A stretch of DNA of 13,097 nt from an uncultured Candidatus Saccharibacteria bacterium (GTDB taxonomy: Bacteria > Patescibacteria > Saccharimonadia > Saccharimonadales > UBA6022), in NCBI GenBank assembly GCA_946479115.1, contig CAMLED010000020.1:1-13097 (forward strand), given 5' to 3'. This document shows positions 7,777-12,855 of this stretch, piece after piece. The notes beneath the pieces are model-generated. The model worked only from the letters and a program-made list of their open reading frames with translations. It was not told the DNA's origin and did no database searches. Made by a program: the position numbers and the translations under genes. The stretch's first letter is position 1, and each line of letters begins with the position of its first letter.

Positions 7777-7790
7777 TTAGTTGTGCAGAT
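7764..7790. terminator. Inverted repeat between convergent genes, possible two-way terminator
   Basis: ATCTGCAC (7764-7771) and GTGCAGAT (7783-7790) form a perfect 8-base-pair stem with an 11-base loop that contains the stop codon of the plus-strand gene (7774-7776) and lies two bases beyond the stop of the minus-strand gene. No T-run follows on either strand, so it is not a classical intrinsic terminator; the position is what suggests termination or 3'-end protection. Confidence 0.4.
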
Positions 7791-7792
7791 AC

Positions 7793-8206
7793 TTAACGCC
7801 GATTCTTTTTATTCCGTTTGTGTGCAGGTTTCTTCTGAAGGCTCGCCTTGCCTTGAACCTTTTTCTTTTCTGTTTCGAGTTTCTTGTCACTCTCATCTTC
7901 GGCTTGAACCAATTCATCATCGCCGATCTTTAGATTTTCCATGAGTGCATCGAGTTTGATATTAACTGCTAAGCTGTCGCGGTTTTGCGTATTTTGAATA
8001 ATAAACACCATCAAAAAAGTGATGATGGTCGTACTAGTATTAATGATGAGTTGCCAGGTGTCAGAGAACCCAAGGAGCGGGCCGCTAACACCCCATAGGA
8101 TAAGAACCGCGATAGCTACGCTAAAGACCCATGGTCGGCCGAGTAGTGATGATGCGGTGCTTGCAAAGCGAGTGAAGAAGTCTTGGTCTTGTGAGCGTTT
8201 AGACAT
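7793..8206 (-). CDS. Low-affinity iron permease-like small membrane protein
   Basis: The 137 residues contain two membrane segments (about 26-45 and 50-70). The run LGRPWVF, GPLLGFSDTWQL, INTSTTIITFLMVF and IIQNTQNRDS is characteristic of the bacterial low-affinity iron permease (Fet4-like) family. Transport of iron has not been shown for such short bacterial members, so the function is a family label. The tail beyond residue 95 is hydrophilic, first acidic and then very basic (ending KKNRR), probably cytoplasmic and possibly nucleic-acid binding. A perfect ribosome binding site, AGGAGGT (8218-8212), lies 5 bases before the ATG. The gene is convergent with the 6886 gene and divergent from the 8385 gene. 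Confidence 0.85.
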   Translation of the reverse strand: MSKRSQDQDFFTRFASTASSLLGRPWVFSVAIAVLILWGVSGPLLGFSDTWQLIINTSTTIITFLMVFIIQNTQNRDSLAVNIKLDALMENLKIGDDELVQAEDESDKKLETEKKKVQGKASLQKKPAHKRNKKNRR

Positions 8207-8274
8207 TGTGTACCTCCTATATCTATTTATATTGTGCGCTTATGGACAATTTCTGGCAAATTTACACCTAATAT

Positions 8275-8316
8275 AAAAAGAGCCCGCATCACAACAGCGG
8301 CCTATATTATTTTTTA
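8275..8316. terminator. Weak hairpin with T-rich flanks between divergent genes
   Basis: GCCCGC (8282-8287) can pair with GCGGCC (8297-8302) with one mismatch. On the plus strand a T-rich stretch follows (to 8316); on the minus strand TCTTTTT follows (8281-8275). It could be a weak bidirectional terminator insulating the 7793 and 8385 genes, or an attenuator in the leader of the minus-strand gene. The stem is short. Confidence 0.35.
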
Positions 8317-8323
8317 ATAAACA

Positions 8324-8332
8324 TGGTATAAT
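8324..8332 (+). promoter_or_regulatory. Consensus extended -10 promoter of the 8385 gene
   Basis: TGGTATAAT is a perfect extended -10 (TGnTATAAT). Transcription would start at about 8339, just before the palindrome at 8341-8356. No convincing -35 is visible, which is usual for extended -10 promoters. Confidence 0.7.
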
Positions 8333-8340
8333 AATACTTA

Positions 8341-8356
8341 CTGAGTGACCACTCAG
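8341..8356. promoter_or_regulatory. Palindromic candidate operator
   Basis: CTGAGTG and CACTCAG are exact inverted 7-mers separated by two bases. The site begins 9 bases after the -10 box, covering the first transcribed bases. A two-base loop is too tight for a good RNA hairpin, so a DNA site for a dimeric repressor is more likely. The regulator is unknown. Confidence 0.5.
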
Positions 8357-8384
8357 CGTATTATCGACAGCAGGAGGCAGGGAT

Positions 8385-8729
8385 ATGCTAGGCTGGAGTA
8401 TTTATATTCATCGTGGTGGTACGATAGATGTGTCCAAGGACTATGCCAAAATAGAGGGTAGCGTAGTGCTTCTATCGACAGGCGCGATGCCAAATCTCTC
8501 TATTCTGGATTCAATATATGCCATGGGTCCATCTGTTCAAACGAAAGCTCAGGGTGGATATCCATCTATCTGGCAGGTGCCCGCAGGTGATCTTACGGAA
8601 CTTCTGGAGGCACTCGACAACCGACGTACATCACCCTACGACAAGGTGCGCAATGCCCGAGCAACCATTCAAGGCCACAATATTCCAAGTGATGAGCTTG
8701 TGTACATTGAGGCCTGGGACCAGAGCTAG
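8385..8729 (+). CDS. Hypothetical small soluble protein
   Basis: Family not recognised. The product has 114 residues, no signal peptide or membrane segment, a beta-rich first half (GWSIYIHRGG, SVVLLSTG) and a helical stretch around LTELLEALDNRR. The gene is well supported as real: a perfect AGGAGG (8372-8377) lies 7 bases before the ATG, a consensus extended -10 promoter lies upstream, and a strong intrinsic terminator begins seven bases after the stop. It is thus a single-gene transcription unit, probably controlled through the palindrome at 8341-8356. Sequence alone gives no function; a small regulated house-keeping or stress protein is a guess. Confidence 0.8.
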   Translation: MLGWSIYIHRGGTIDVSKDYAKIEGSVVLLSTGAMPNLSILDSIYAMGPSVQTKAQGGYPSIWQVPAGDLTELLEALDNRRTSPYDKVRNARATIQGHNIPSDELVYIEAWDQS

Positions 8730-8736
8730 TCGATTC

Positions 8737-8765
8737 GCCACTCGCATTCGTGCGGGTGGCTTTTC
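8737..8765 (+). terminator. Strong intrinsic terminator with UUCG tetraloop
   Basis: A ten-base-pair stem (8737-8746 with 8751-8760, one G-U pair) encloses a TTCG loop (8747-8750) and is followed by TTTTC. It ends the 8385 transcript. Confidence 0.9.
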
Positions 8766-8800
8766 AAAATAAGATATTCGACGCTAACTTCTACTTGTAG

Positions 8801-8829
8801 CCCCGCTCCCAAAAGGATGGCGGGGTTTT
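8801..8829 (+). terminator. Second intrinsic terminator
   Basis: CCCCGC (8801-8806) pairs with GCGGGG (8820-8825), followed by TTTT (8826-8829). It lies 40 bases after the first terminator with no gene between, so it is a back-up terminator or the end of a separate short transcript. Confidence 0.7.
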
Positions 8830-8860
8830 CGATTTTGCAATGATAATTTTTGTTCAAAGT

Positions 8861-8892
8861 GAAAGGAAGGCGGGCGCTGCGCTTCCTATTTC
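8861..8892. repeat. Inverted repeat A
   Basis: GAAAGGAAG (8861-8869) pairs with CTTCC-TA-TTTC (8882-8892) with a TA bulge, around a GC-rich loop. First of four consecutive inverted repeats. Confidence 0.5.
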
Positions 8893-8901
8893 CGCTTGTT
8901 T

Positions 8902-8927
8902 GTAAAAATATGTAAACACATTTTTGC
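8902..8927. repeat. Inverted repeat B
   Basis: AAAAATATGT (8904-8913) faces ACACATTTTT (8916-8925) across two bases, with one A-C mismatch; two more pairs (one G-T) extend it to 8902-8927. Confidence 0.5.
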
Positions 8928-8941
8928 TGCTCGGCGCTACA

Positions 8942-8953
8942 CGAACCTTCGAC
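8942..8953. repeat. Left copy of 12-base direct repeat (candidate att site)
   Basis: CGAACCTTCGAC is identical to 12863-12874 inside the T-arm of tRNA-Pro, 3,921 bases away in the same orientation. The identity is exactly 12 bases and stops on both sides. The bases to the left of this copy do not form a usable tRNA 3' end. Confidence 0.45.
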
Positions 8954-8979
8954 TGTTTTTGCTTTGCAAAAAGTCGAAG
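8947..8979. repeat. Inverted repeat C
   Basis: CTTCGAC (8947-8953) pairs with GTCGAAG (8973-8979), and inside it TTTTTGC (8956-8962) pairs with GCAAAAA (8966-8972), with a TG bulge and a TTT loop: 14 base pairs in total. It overlaps the left copy of the 12-base direct repeat. Confidence 0.7.
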
Positions 8980-8999
8980 AACCCAGCACTTACTGCGAG

Positions 9000-9041
9000 C
9001 CATATAAAAAAGACTATCCAAGGACAGTCTGTTTTATATGG
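9000..9041. repeat. Long inverted repeat D
   Basis: CCATATAAAA (9000-9009) pairs with TTTTATATGG (9032-9041), then after one A-G mismatch AGACT pairs with AGTCT, and TCC with GGA inside. About 18 pairs in 42 bases. No T-run follows, so it is not a standard terminator. Confidence 0.75.
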
Positions 9042-9133
9042 TCGGGAAGAAGTAACTTATCTCAAACTTTTCTGGTAATAGAAGCGATTGGGCAAATGTC
9101 AGCTCGTATTAAATCTCTCTCTGGTTATGATGA

Positions 9134-9162
9134 TGGAAAGCTTTTATACATCAGGTTATAGT
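9134..9162 (+). promoter_or_regulatory. Candidate promoter of the 9171 gene
   Basis: TGGAAA (9134-9139, four of six) and TATAGT (9157-9162, five of six) are 17 bases apart. The start would fall near 9169, two bases before the ATG. AAGG (9164-9167) near the ATG would then lie mostly upstream of the transcript. Confidence 0.5.
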
Positions 9163-9170
9163 AAGGCTAG

Positions 9171-10376
9171 ATGAAAATAGAAAAATTGCTGCCGACTTTG
9201 ATGGCAAATTCAGAAATTAACAAGCTCGTAGTGTCCCTTTCGAGTGCTATTCAAAGCCGCAATACAGCTCCGATGCGTCTAATGCAGATGTATTCAGGGA
9301 GAGCTATTGATGGTGACCAGTTGACGCAAGACTATTCAAGGTTATTGGGGCTGATTATGCCTATACTTGAGCAAATCGATTTCTCCGATGTGTCTGCAAT
9401 TGAAAAAAATAAAAATTACCGTGCACTTAATAATGCTTTGTGGTTTGCTGAAAGCAGGGATGGTGGCGGAGTACGTCTCAGTTTATTAAATCAGTATGTA
9501 GTTGCGATACTTTTAGAAGACGTTGCTCCAAAAATAGATGAATATGTAGATGCAGTACTAGATGTTAGCCTGTATAACGAACTTAATATTGCTTTCGATG
9601 ATAATCTTCTCGTTGATATCTCAACAGACGATTACGATTTGAGAAAACACGGCCTAGTTATAAAAGGCGAAAGGCTTGTGTACCCTCATCAGTTTATGCG
9701 TAGATATTATCGTGCAAATTTTGTAGATTTACTTTCAATATTATCCCACTGTAAAAAAATAAATCTTAGCGTCAAGGTTCGCCTAGACCCATTAAGGGGA
9801 TACTGTGAGCCACGATTTTACCACGCAATTATGGAGGCAGACCATTGGCACGGAAAGCCATTCTCGGACGAGATATTAATGAGTAAAGATAAGACGGAGA
9901 CGCTTACGTTTCATACGACCTACGACAATCAAAGGGCGTCTTCTTATCCAGTAAAGTACACAATTTTTAGAAGTTCGATGATGGATTACGATAAAGGTCT
10001 TCGGCAGTTTTTCGTGGAAGAATACACTCCATCGGTGCTAGAGGCGGATTCAATCTCCGATTTAGCACCGGGCTTTGGAGAGAAATATTGCATACAAAAG
10101 TTTGCCCACTTTGTTTATGATCAGGTGAAACAGCAATTTACGCATATCGATGGTGCTACTAGAACGTTCAGTATTGATGAATATGCTGAAATTGAATCAA
10201 TAGTAGCTAAGGGTCAAGATCCCGGCTCGAAAATTGGTACTAGGGACAAATTGTTTCTGGTCGAGGGCGAAATTGAAAAAGACCTGGTATTTAGTCTCTT
10301 GTATGAATACTTCAGGTACAACCCTCACTTGGAAGAATATTATGCACATACAGTCAGCGGTATTACTGAATATTAA
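9171..10376 (+). CDS. Unknown 401-aa soluble protein of the accessory block
   Basis: Family not recognised. The product has no signal peptide or clear membrane helix. The N-terminal part (1-130) looks helical. The middle is mixed, with conserved-looking polar clusters: HGLVIKGERLVYPHQF (160-175), RFYHAIMEADHWHGKPFS (215-232) rich in His, Glu and Asp, and FHTTYDN (247-253). The C-terminal third holds FVEEY (281-285) and FTHIDGATRTFSIDEY (323-338). The His/Asp/Glu clusters could be a metal or catalytic site, but no known enzyme motif is matched. It is the first gene of the accessory block, directly upstream of the TIR gene, which has a separate promoter 12 bases after this stop. A role as sensor, accessory factor or independent defence protein is inferred from position alone. 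Confidence 0.8.
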   Translation: MKIEKLLPTLMANSEINKLVVSLSSAIQSRNTAPMRLMQMYSGRAIDGDQLTQDYSRLLGLIMPILEQIDFSDVSAIEKNKNYRALNNALWFAESRDGGGVRLSLLNQYVVAILLEDVAPKIDEYVDAVLDVSLYNELNIAFDDNLLVDISTDDYDLRKHGLVIKGERLVYPHQFMRRYYRANFVDLLSILSHCKKINLSVKVRLDPLRGYCEPRFYHAIMEADHWHGKPFSDEILMSKDKTETLTFHTTYDNQRASSYPVKYTIFRSSMMDYDKGLRQFFVEEYTPSVLEADSISDLAPGFGEKYCIQKFAHFVYDQVKQQFTHIDGATRTFSIDEYAEIESIVAKGQDPGSKIGTRDKLFLVEGEIEKDLVFSLLYEYFRYNPHLEEYYAHTVSGITEY

Positions 10377-10387
10377 CTGTGAAAAAG

Positions 10388-10396
10388 TGGTATAGT
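10388..10396 (+). promoter_or_regulatory. Extended -10 promoter of the TIR operon
   Basis: TGGTATAGT is identical to the extended -10 of the 6886 gene and one base from that of the 8385 gene. The start would be at about 10403, giving a 36-base leader that carries GGAGG (10426-10430). No good -35 is seen. Confidence 0.65.
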
Positions 10397-10438
10397 ATAC
10401 ATTAATAGTACAAGTGTTGTAATTTGGAGGCGAATTCA

Positions 10439-10849
10439 ATGGACAATCTTTTTGGGACAAATTCTGCGAACAGTAAAAAGCGAGTCTTTATTGCATTCGC
10501 AAGTGAAGATGCAACTATGCGAAGTTTTATGACTGGGCAGAAGGTGAATTCGCGAACACCAGTTGAATTTATTGATATGTCAGTGAAAGAGCCATACCCT
10601 CAAGCTGAGTGGAAGGATAAAGTGCGAACACGAATCAAGGGTAGTGCAGGTGTAATTGTGTTACTAACTAAAAACACTCAAAACGCCACAGGCTTGCACT
10701 ATGAGGTAAATACGGCAATCGCTGAAGGAAAACCTATTAGGGGTATTCACGTATACAAAGCCGACACTTACGTCCCAGACTGTATGAAGGGTCAGAAGAC
10801 AATTGGTTGGGACTGGGATGATATCACCGCTTTCGTGGACAGTATATGA
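10439..10849 (+). CDS. ThsB-like TIR-domain protein (MTH538/DUF1863 type)
   Basis: Predicted TIR-fold enzyme that would convert NAD+ to a nucleotide signal or degrade it. The product has 136 residues, essentially one domain. KKRVFIAFASED (13-24) is the first strand and loop, VEFIDMS (42-48) the second strand region, WKDKVRTRIKGSAGVIVLLTKNT (58-80) the helix and strand before the catalytic helix, and HYEVNTAI (87-94) places Glu89 at the usual catalytic position, followed by KPIRGIHVY. This pattern matches the small stand-alone TIR proteins of Thoeris (ThsB) rather than TLR-type TIRs. The start was chosen at ATG 10439 because GGAGG (10426-10430) is 8 bases upstream; an in-frame TTG at 10424 overlaps that ribosome site. 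The stop overlaps the next gene (ATGA), so the two are translated together. The canonical NAD+-cleaving effector ThsA is not present. Confidence 0.85.
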   Translation: MDNLFGTNSANSKKRVFIAFASEDATMRSFMTGQKVNSRTPVEFIDMSVKEPYPQAEWKDKVRTRIKGSAGVIVLLTKNTQNATGLHYEVNTAIAEGKPIRGIHVYKADTYVPDCMKGQKTIGWDWDDITAFVDSI

Positions 10850-11382
10850 GCAAAAAGCTTTCAAGTGACGAAATCCTGAAGCTGTACCAGCTTGCGGTAG
10901 ATCTTGCGGACAAAACATCTTCACGACGCTTGTTAGCTAATTCCTTTTTCCTTACGCTTCAGGGCGTGCTGCTTACTGGTACTGGGTTATTTATTAAAAG
11001 CCAGAACGAAATTAACGATACTGGATACGTGTCGATTGTTATATTTGCTGTATTAGGAATTATTCTCTGCATAGCTTGGTTACTGACAATTAAGAGTTAT
11101 CGTGATTTAAACACCGCAAAGTTCGGAGTGATATTAAAAATTGAGGAAGACCTTCCGATAAAACTTTTCACTGACGAATGGAGCTTGCTTGAAACAGATG
11201 AATATATTGAGTGGAAGAAGAAAATCAAAGAAACTAAAAGTCTGCGAAAAGCATTTGTGTGGCTTCGTGAAAGGAAGGGATTCTACACGCCTCAGTCATC
11301 AGTAGAGAAATACATTCCTGTGACGATTACTATTGCGTATGCTGTAATGCTGATTATCGGAATTTGGGGGTTGTTGAGATGA
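10846..11382 (+). CDS. Three-helix membrane protein, candidate TIR-linked effector
   Basis: The 178 residues have three predicted membrane helices (about 29-50, 61-83 and 156-177) with a charged cytoplasmic-looking segment between helices 2 and 3 (85-150). The N-terminus has LYQLAVDLADKTSSRR and ANSFFLTL, and SYRDLNTAKF (84-93) follows helix 2. From memory these features recall a family annotated as RipA-like octameric membrane proteins (8xMP), often found beside TIR genes; I could not check this. The gene overlaps the TIR gene upstream and the RyR-like gene downstream, both by ATGA, so all three are one translational unit. By analogy with other signal-activated defence systems, it may permeabilise or depolarise the membrane when the TIR signal is made; this is inference. 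Family call moderate, membrane topology fairly sure. Confidence 0.8.
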   Translation: MSKKLSSDEILKLYQLAVDLADKTSSRRLLANSFFLTLQGVLLTGTGLFIKSQNEINDTGYVSIVIFAVLGIILCIAWLLTIKSYRDLNTAKFGVILKIEEDLPIKLFTDEWSLLETDEYIEWKKKIKETKSLRKAFVWLRERKGFYTPQSSVEKYIPVTITIAYAVMLIIGIWGLLR

Positions 11383-11669
11383 ATTACATACAAGAAGTTG
11401 CAAATGCCATTAGGGCAAATGTGTCACCTGATATCATTCCAGAAGACTCTGATGACCTATTTCGACTCTATGCTCTTCTTTTGCTATCCAAAAGAGAGAG
11501 TACTGGCTTAGAAGATATACATACAGCGTGGGCAACTTGGATGAGTGGAGTTAACCCTGAGCACGAATCTCTCAGGCCCTTCAGCGAGTTGTCTGAAGAT
11601 GTGCAAAGCCAAGACAAGCCCTATCTAGATGCTGTATTAACTACACTGAAGGCTATAGATATCTCTTAG
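11379..11669 (+). CDS. Small RyR-like protein coupled to the TIR module
   Basis: The 96 residues are soluble and mostly helical. The stretch EDIHTAWATWMSG, then HESLRPFSELSED, then a final LTTLKAI follows the pattern of the RyR domain (conserved His/Trp helix, P-[FY]-x-E-L turn, closing helix). RyR domains occur in prokaryotic nucleotide-signalling and conflict systems, where they have been predicted to bind nucleotide ligands. I also recall an uncharacterised family of similar length and sequence in actinobacteria, but cannot confirm it. The start is set at ATG 11379, overlapping the previous stop (ATGA); an in-frame TTG at 11364 would lie inside the upstream gene. If RyR-like, the protein is a natural candidate to bind the TIR product or to regulate the membrane protein. 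The assignment rests on pattern recognition over about 60 residues. Confidence 0.7.
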   Translation: MNYIQEVANAIRANVSPDIIPEDSDDLFRLYALLLLSKRESTGLEDIHTAWATWMSGVNPEHESLRPFSELSEDVQSQDKPYLDAVLTTLKAIDIS

Positions 11670-11677
11670 ATTGTAGT

Positions 11678-11686
11678 TGATATAAT
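11678..11686 (+). promoter_or_regulatory. Perfect extended -10 promoter placed for a leaderless mRNA
   Basis: TGATATAAT matches TGnTATAAT at every position. The expected start, 7 bases downstream, is 11693, which is the A of the ATG. There is no Shine-Dalgarno and no convincing -35. Confidence 0.7.
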
Positions 11687-11692
11687 TAAGCA

Positions 11693-12376
11693 ATGAACGA
11701 ACAGAAAGATACTAGCAAAATTCAGACTGCAATAGCTGTTGCCGAGGAACAGGCGGCTGAAAGAGTGGTGTCGGGCTTCCTAAGGTCTGTAAGTGTGTAT
11801 CTTGCTGTAATAACTGCTCTAGTTGTTTTAGTGTCATACGGGGCTATAACGACATATTATGCCGGTTATTTCCGTTACTTCGGTATATCTATTTCAGATA
11901 TTAACTTCTTTCCTTCTTTAGCGGATTTTGTAACAAGGGGTTCGGCTACTATATCTGCCATCCTGTTTGCGGTAGTCGCTACGCTACTGGGAATGATTTT
12001 GGTAAATTGGATGATTAAAGGCATAGCTAGTATCGGAGTGGCTAGTGAGAAGAAAAAAGGAAAATTTACGTGGTTGAAGAGCATTAACAGTAAGCCCGTG
12101 TTAAGTAGGGTAGAGATTAAAATTTTTCTAATCCTTGTATTTGTCGTACTTTCATTTAAACTTGTGTATTTTGATTCTGAAGAAATGGGATATTCGAGTG
12201 CCGAGTCTAAGAATACATTCTCCTCTTTTATCGGTAACGACGGCAGCCGTAAGGTATTGATTTACCAGAATGGTGGAGACGCAATCCTTAAGACGTACGA
12301 CGATTCTGGCTGGTCTGAAGGCTATGAAGTACAAAGCCTATCGGGTAAGCAATACGAACAGTTTAAAAGTCGCTAA
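11693..12376 (+). CDS. Unknown three-helix membrane protein
   Basis: Family not recognised. The 227 residues begin with a short polar helix (1-30) and carry three predicted membrane segments (about 35-57, 86-109 and 141-160), with a basic loop KKKGK (120-124) between helices 2 and 3 that should face the cytoplasm. A soluble C-terminal tail of about 65 residues, rich in Ser, Gly and Tyr, would then lie outside. The gene follows the RyR-like gene by 23 bases but has its own perfect extended -10, so it is a separate unit. Position suggests a further membrane component of the defence block or an immunity/anchor protein; nothing in the sequence proves this. The start is well fixed by the predicted transcription start coinciding with the ATG. 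Confidence 0.78.
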   Translation: MNEQKDTSKIQTAIAVAEEQAAERVVSGFLRSVSVYLAVITALVVLVSYGAITTYYAGYFRYFGISISDINFFPSLADFVTRGSATISAILFAVVATLLGMILVNWMIKGIASIGVASEKKKGKFTWLKSINSKPVLSRVEIKIFLILVFVVLSFKLVYFDSEEMGYSSAESKNTFSSFIGNDGSRKVLIYQNGGDAILKTYDDSGWSEGYEVQSLSGKQYEQFKSR

Positions 12377-12377
12377 A

Positions 12378-12539
12378 GTGTGCAATTCTCCAAATGATTT
12401 CGAATTAATTGAGAGAAAATATCTTAAGCATTCTCTGTTCGATCAAACGGATATGCACGCTTACATTGATATAAGCAGGGCTATAGCTTATTTACGAATG
12501 GAGTTTGGCGAAACATTATACCGCAGAGGCGTTAGATGA
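12378..12539 (+). other. Short open frame between the membrane protein and the recombinase fragment
   Basis: After the stop at 12376 one frame stays open for 53 codons (from GTG 12378 to TGA 12537-12539), translating to a mixed polar sequence that includes NDFELIERKYLKH and MHAYIDISRAIAYL. It has no ribosome binding site or clear start and overlaps the next open frame by about 50 bases. It may be the upstream part of the same decayed gene, joined by a single-base shift between about 12487 and 12536, but I see no recognisable domain. Confidence 0.3.
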
Positions 12540-12855
12540 GTTCAAGTCAAAGCTCGACAACTCCAAGGAGAAGTTGGCAAAGGTCATAGAGGCTATGGAG
12601 ATATTGAGCGATGCACCGTTAAGTCTTGAAGAGTTTCTCGAACTTTACAAAAATACAGGGGAGATACTGCGGTTAACGAGCAGTATGACGCTTGCCGATG
12701 AAATTATCCGAGTGTTCTTCTCAAACATTACAATTCAAGCATCGTCATATGGTAAAACGGGCAAACAAAAACAGTGGTCGATAATCGATCACTGTCTTCG
12801 CGACCCATTCGATAAATTAGTCGAAAATGGTCAATATTCTGTATGGTCGGGGTGA
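12505..12855 (+). pseudogene. Fragment resembling the C-terminus of a serine recombinase
   Basis: The frame is open from 12487 and has only a TTG (12505) near its start, with no ribosome site, so it looks like the tail of a lost gene. The translation starts with a helical coiled-coil-like part (ALDEFKSKLDNSKEKLAKVI), then LEEFLELYKNTGEIL, then DEIIRVFFSNITI and finally LRDPFDKLVENG. This order (coiled coil, helix, short strand ending in an N-[IL]-T-type motif, a final PF-x-x-L) resembles the C-terminal end of large serine recombinases common in CPR genomes; the call is from memory and by eye. The catalytic N-terminus and recombinase domains are absent. The stop codon (12853-12855) lies inside the 3' end of the opposite-strand tRNA-Pro, as expected for an integrase gene abutting its attachment site. 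Confidence 0.5.

Larger units (their letters stand above)
8730..9170. other. 441-base gene-free, hairpin-rich intergenic region
   Basis: No convincing gene is seen on either strand. The region holds two plus-strand terminators (8737-8765, 8801-8829), four inverted repeats in a row (8861-8892, 8902-8927, 8947-8979, 9000-9041), one copy of a 12-base direct repeat shared with the tRNA-Pro gene (8942-8953), and a candidate promoter for the 9171 gene at its end. It marks the change from ordinary chromosomal genes to the AT-richer accessory block and may be the left end of an inserted element, a small RNA locus, or both. Confidence 0.6.

Noticed and set aside
8930..8953. A second tRNA or intact displaced tRNA 3' end at the left repeat
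   Set aside because: Although CGAACCTTCGAC matches a T-arm, the flanking bases cannot form a T-stem or acceptor arm, so it is only a short repeat.
8726..8989. 87-codon minus-strand open frame in the intergenic region
   Set aside because: It reads through two plus-strand terminators and several hairpins, with no plausible start signal or family resemblance.
8861..9041. CRISPR array
   Set aside because: The repeats are different inverted repeats, not regularly spaced copies of one sequence.
8964..9161. 65-codon plus-strand open frame with TTG start before the 9171 gene
   Set aside because: It starts inside inverted repeat C, spans inverted repeat D, has no ribosome binding site and no recognisable domain; the structure of the DNA explains it better.
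11693..12376. Toxin-antitoxin pair formed by the RyR-like and membrane proteins
   Set aside because: They are in separate transcription units and neither has toxin or antitoxin features.
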